Shown: positions 5,179-6,764 of the stretch, piece after piece | How the letters are laid out: each line of letters starts with the position of its first letter | Numbering within the stretch: the first letter of the stretch is position 1 | NCBI GenBank assembly: GCA_964625225.1 | Contig: CAZVAR010000170.1 | Span: 1-6,764, forward strand | Direction: 5' to 3' | Length of the DNA: 6,764 bases | Source: CAZVAR01 sp964625225 | GTDB lineage: Bacteria; Pseudomonadota; Alphaproteobacteria; JAJUGE01 | The notes under the pieces: model-generated | What the model was told of the DNA's origin: nothing | Database searches by the model: none | What the model saw: only the letters and a program-made list of their open reading frames with translations | Made by a program: the position numbers and the translations under genes

Positions 5179-5529
5179 GTGCTCGTGGTGGCGTCCACGT
5201 CGCTGCACCCGGCGCTGCGCGCCGGCCCGACCCTCGCCGAGCTGCAACGGGCGGCGACGGGCGGCGATGGCGGCGCGCCGGCGATCAACGACGACCTGGC
5301 GCTGCAGCAGCCGGTCGCGCATCTGCGCGGCCTCGGCGAAGCGCGGCTCGACCCGGCCCGGCCGACCGGCAGCGGCGATCCGAAGCCGCCCGGCCTTGCG
5401 GCCGCGGCACCGGTCCTGGCGCATGCGCCCCGCGCACCGCCGCAGGTGCATCCGGTGCCGGTGCGGCTCGCCGCCGGCATCCACCAGTCCCCCCGTCTTT
5501 CGACCGGTCCTCCGTCGAACCGCGGATGA
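5179..5529 (+). CDS. Hypothetical secreted or membrane protein; real start unclear, possibly broken
   Basis: The first standard start codon in this frame is GTG 5179, giving 116 residues, but protein-like sequence extends upstream. From about 5101 the frame reads THFSHGLADFRTGWAR, then the hydrophobic LLAALLVLVVA: the shape of a signal peptide or membrane anchor (basic, then hydrophobic, then STSLHP). GTG 5179 falls inside that hydrophobic run. Back to the stop at 5020-5022 there is no ATG, GTG or TTG. An ACG ACG pair at 5101-5106 sits where a start would be expected. Third codon positions are almost all G or C across the ORF, which favours real coding. The rest is Pro/Ala-rich with no known domain. 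A hairpin begins four bases past the stop, as at other genes here. Options are a rare start codon, a mutated start (pseudogene) or a sequence error. Confidence 0.42.
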   Translation: MLVVASTSLHPALRAGPTLAELQRAATGGDGGAPAINDDLALQQPVAHLRGLGEARLDPARPTGSGDPKPPGLAAAAPVLAHAPRAPPQVHPVPVRLAAGIHQSPRLSTGPPSNRG

Positions 5530-5532
5530 CGA

Positions 5533-5551
5533 CCGGCCGCGCTGCGGCCGG
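5533..5551 (+). terminator. Perfect 8-bp GC hairpin after the ORF stop
   Basis: CCGGCCGC (5533-5540) and GCGGCCGG (5544-5551) pair around a GCT loop, four bases after the TGA stop at 5527-5529. There is no U-tract. Its place matches the hairpins behind the aminotransferase and PRC-barrel genes and indirectly supports a real gene ending at 5529. Confidence 0.4.
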
Positions 5552-5685
5552 CTGAGCCCGACGCGTGGGATCGCGCCGCCGCCGGCGGAACGGCCCGGCG
5601 CACCCCCGTCGACAGCGCCATCCGCGAGCGCGCCCGCCGCCGGCCCGCCGGTGCCGCCGCGCTTGCCGACCAACGGACCGGAATC

Positions 5686-6630
5686 ATGCGTTTTCGTGGC
5701 CTCCGAATCGTACCGCTGAACACGCGGTTCGACTTCGTCGGATATCGCTTCTTCGCCTTCGCACTCACCGCCCTGCTGCTGCTGGCGACGCTGATCGCGC
5801 TGCCGACCCGCGGGCTCAATCTCGGCATCGACTTCATAGGCGGTCTGTCGATCGAGATCGCCGCACCCGAGGCGATCGATGCCGGCGAGCTGCGCGCCCG
5901 GCTGGGCGGACTCGCGGTCGGCGAGATCAACATCCAGCAGTTCGGCGCCCCCGACACCGTGCTGATCCGGGTCCAGGCGCAGGCGGACGAGGCCGCCGAC
6001 CGGGCCGCCGTGCAGCGGATCCGGGACACCCTGGGCAGCGGCTACGACTATCGCCGCATCGAGCGCGTCGGCCCCAAGGTCGGCGGCGAGCTGCTGCGCG
6101 ACGGGCTGATCGCCACCGTGCTCGCCATTCTGGGCATCGGCGTCTACGTCTATTTCCGGTTCGAGTGGCAGTTCGCGGTCGCCGCGCTGGTAGCGACCCT
6201 GCACGACGTGGCGGTCACGGTCGGGCTGTTCTCGATCCTGCAGCTCGAATTCGACCTGACCGCGATCGCGGCGCTGCTGACGCTCGCCGGCTATTCGGTC
6301 AACGACACCGTGGTCGTCTTCGACCGGATTCGCGAGCTGCTGCGGCTGAGGAAGTCGACCTCATTGCCCGAGATCATCAATCTCAGCGTCAACCAGACCC
6401 TCTCGCGGACGGTGCTCACCAGCCTGACGACTCTGCTCGCGGTCGTTCCGCTGCTGCTCTACGGCGGCAGCGCGCTGCTCAACTTCAGCGTGGCGATGGC
6501 CTGGGGCATCCTGATCGGGACCTTCTCCTCGGTCTTCGTCGCCGCGACGCTGCTGCTCTACATGCCGCCGGTAGGCCAGACGGAGCCGGGGGAGGAGGCG
6601 GCCGGCGAGACCGCCTCGGCGCGTCGGTGA
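5686..6630 (+). CDS. secF: Protein translocase subunit SecF
   Basis: SecF, with SecD and YajC, forms an inner-membrane complex that uses the proton gradient to help pull proteins out of the SecYEG channel. The 314-residue product is full length. It has a first membrane helix at about 20-40, GIDFIGG at 47-53, a periplasmic domain to about 127, VGPKVGGEL at 128-136, and five further helices in the C-terminal half. The conserved SecF signature GYSVNDTVVVFDRIRE lies at 202-217 and HDV at 173-175. The charged tail after PPVGQ is cytoplasmic. Unusually, secD does not precede it: the 156 bases upstream hold no gene, only the hairpin and low-complexity sequence. ATG 5686 has a poor ribosome binding site (GGA at 5675-5677 or 5680-5682). 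The frame is open back to 5530 but offers no other start. Identification is secure. Confidence 0.96.
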   Translation: MRFRGLRIVPLNTRFDFVGYRFFAFALTALLLLATLIALPTRGLNLGIDFIGGLSIEIAAPEAIDAGELRARLGGLAVGEINIQQFGAPDTVLIRVQAQADEAADRAAVQRIRDTLGSGYDYRRIERVGPKVGGELLRDGLIATVLAILGIGVYVYFRFEWQFAVAALVATLHDVAVTVGLFSILQLEFDLTAIAALLTLAGYSVNDTVVVFDRIRELLRLRKSTSLPEIINLSVNQTLSRTVLTSLTTLLAVVPLLLYGGSALLNFSVAMAWGILIGTFSSVFVAATLLLYMPPVGQTEPGEEAAGETASARR

Positions 6631-6646
6631 CGCCCCGCGAGGACGC

Positions 6647-6670
6647 CGCGCCGGGCCCGGCCCGGCCGCG
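6647..6670 (+). terminator. GC-rich imperfect hairpin after secF
   Basis: CGCG (6647-6650) plus CCGGG (6651-6655) can pair with CCCGG (6661-6665) and CGCG (6667-6670), with one bulged C and a 5-base loop. It begins 16 bases after the secF stop. There is no U-tract, and a possible gene starts at 6699, so any termination would be partial. Confidence 0.28.
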
Positions 6671-6698
6671 CGGACCAGCGGCGTGGAGGACCGGGGCC

Positions 6699-6764
6699 GT
6701 GGGGGAGGCGCCGGCTCGACCGCCGCACCGGCTGGACGCGTCCGGCGCCATCCGGCACGATGGC
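6699..6764 (+). CDS. Possible start of a downstream gene (runs off the window)
   Basis: GGAGGA at 6685-6690 lies eight bases before GTG 6699, a near-ideal ribosome binding site, and the frame stays open to the window end (22 codons, with APARPPHRLDASGAIRHDG in the product). The same frame also opens at GTG 6627, which overlaps the secF stop as GTGA, so coupling to secF is another possibility. Too little is visible to name a family. Confidence 0.33.
   Translation, partial: MGEAPARPPHRLDASGAIRHDG

Noticed and set aside
3677..6204. Long minus-strand ORFs opposite the hydrolase, the upstream ORF and secF (3677-4876, 4299-6029, 5053-6204)
   Set aside because: Their composition is that of reverse-frame translation (runs of R, G, A, P), they overlap each other and secure genes, and no domain is visible.

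Overview
The window is very GC-rich chromosomal DNA, with G or C at most third codon positions. The gene content, an encoded CCA on the tRNA and a stress-sigma-like motif fit a high-GC alphaproteobacterium, possibly Rhodospirillales-like. That assignment is inference. No mobile element, phage gene or CRISPR array was seen.

Layout: (1) 1-42 is the 3' end of a tRNA-Val. (2) 275-1210 (+) is a class IV PLP aminotransferase of the branched-chain aminotransferase type, with a candidate promoter and a 13-bp palindrome before it. (3) 1376-1822 (+) is a GFA/CENP-V zinc protein. (4) 1949-2377 (-) is an exported PRC-barrel protein with a strong ribosome binding site and an EcfG-like promoter candidate. 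(5) 2551-4486 (+) is a two-gene unit: a metal-site-variant iron-ADH-family protein related to maleylacetate reductase, then a dienelactone hydrolase 10 bp downstream. (6) 4513-4824 (-) is a small membrane-anchored coiled-coil protein that appears to use a TTG start. (7) 4825-5685 is mostly gene-poor. It holds a long hairpin, a 12-bp tandem duplication, and an ORF (to 5529) that looks like a signal-peptide protein but lacks a normal start codon. (8) 5686-6630 (+) is secF without secD directly before it. (9) A possible next gene starts at GTG 6699 and runs off the window.

Functionally, the clearest joint signal is the pair at 2551-4486. Dienelactone hydrolase makes maleylacetate and maleylacetate reductase consumes it, as in the lower modified ortho-cleavage pathway for chlorocatechols and related aromatics. 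The hydrolase keeps its catalytic residues and both substrate-binding arginines. The reductase-like partner has arginine where iron-dependent relatives have the first metal-binding aspartate. The other genes look like unrelated housekeeping, stress or envelope functions.

Several genes are followed immediately by short, perfect, GC-rich hairpins without a U-tract. This recurring local pattern may mark 3' ends. I see no clearly new multi-gene system. The best candidates for novelty are the start-less ORF before secF, the reductase-like subfamily with its altered metal site, and the dyads in its promoter.
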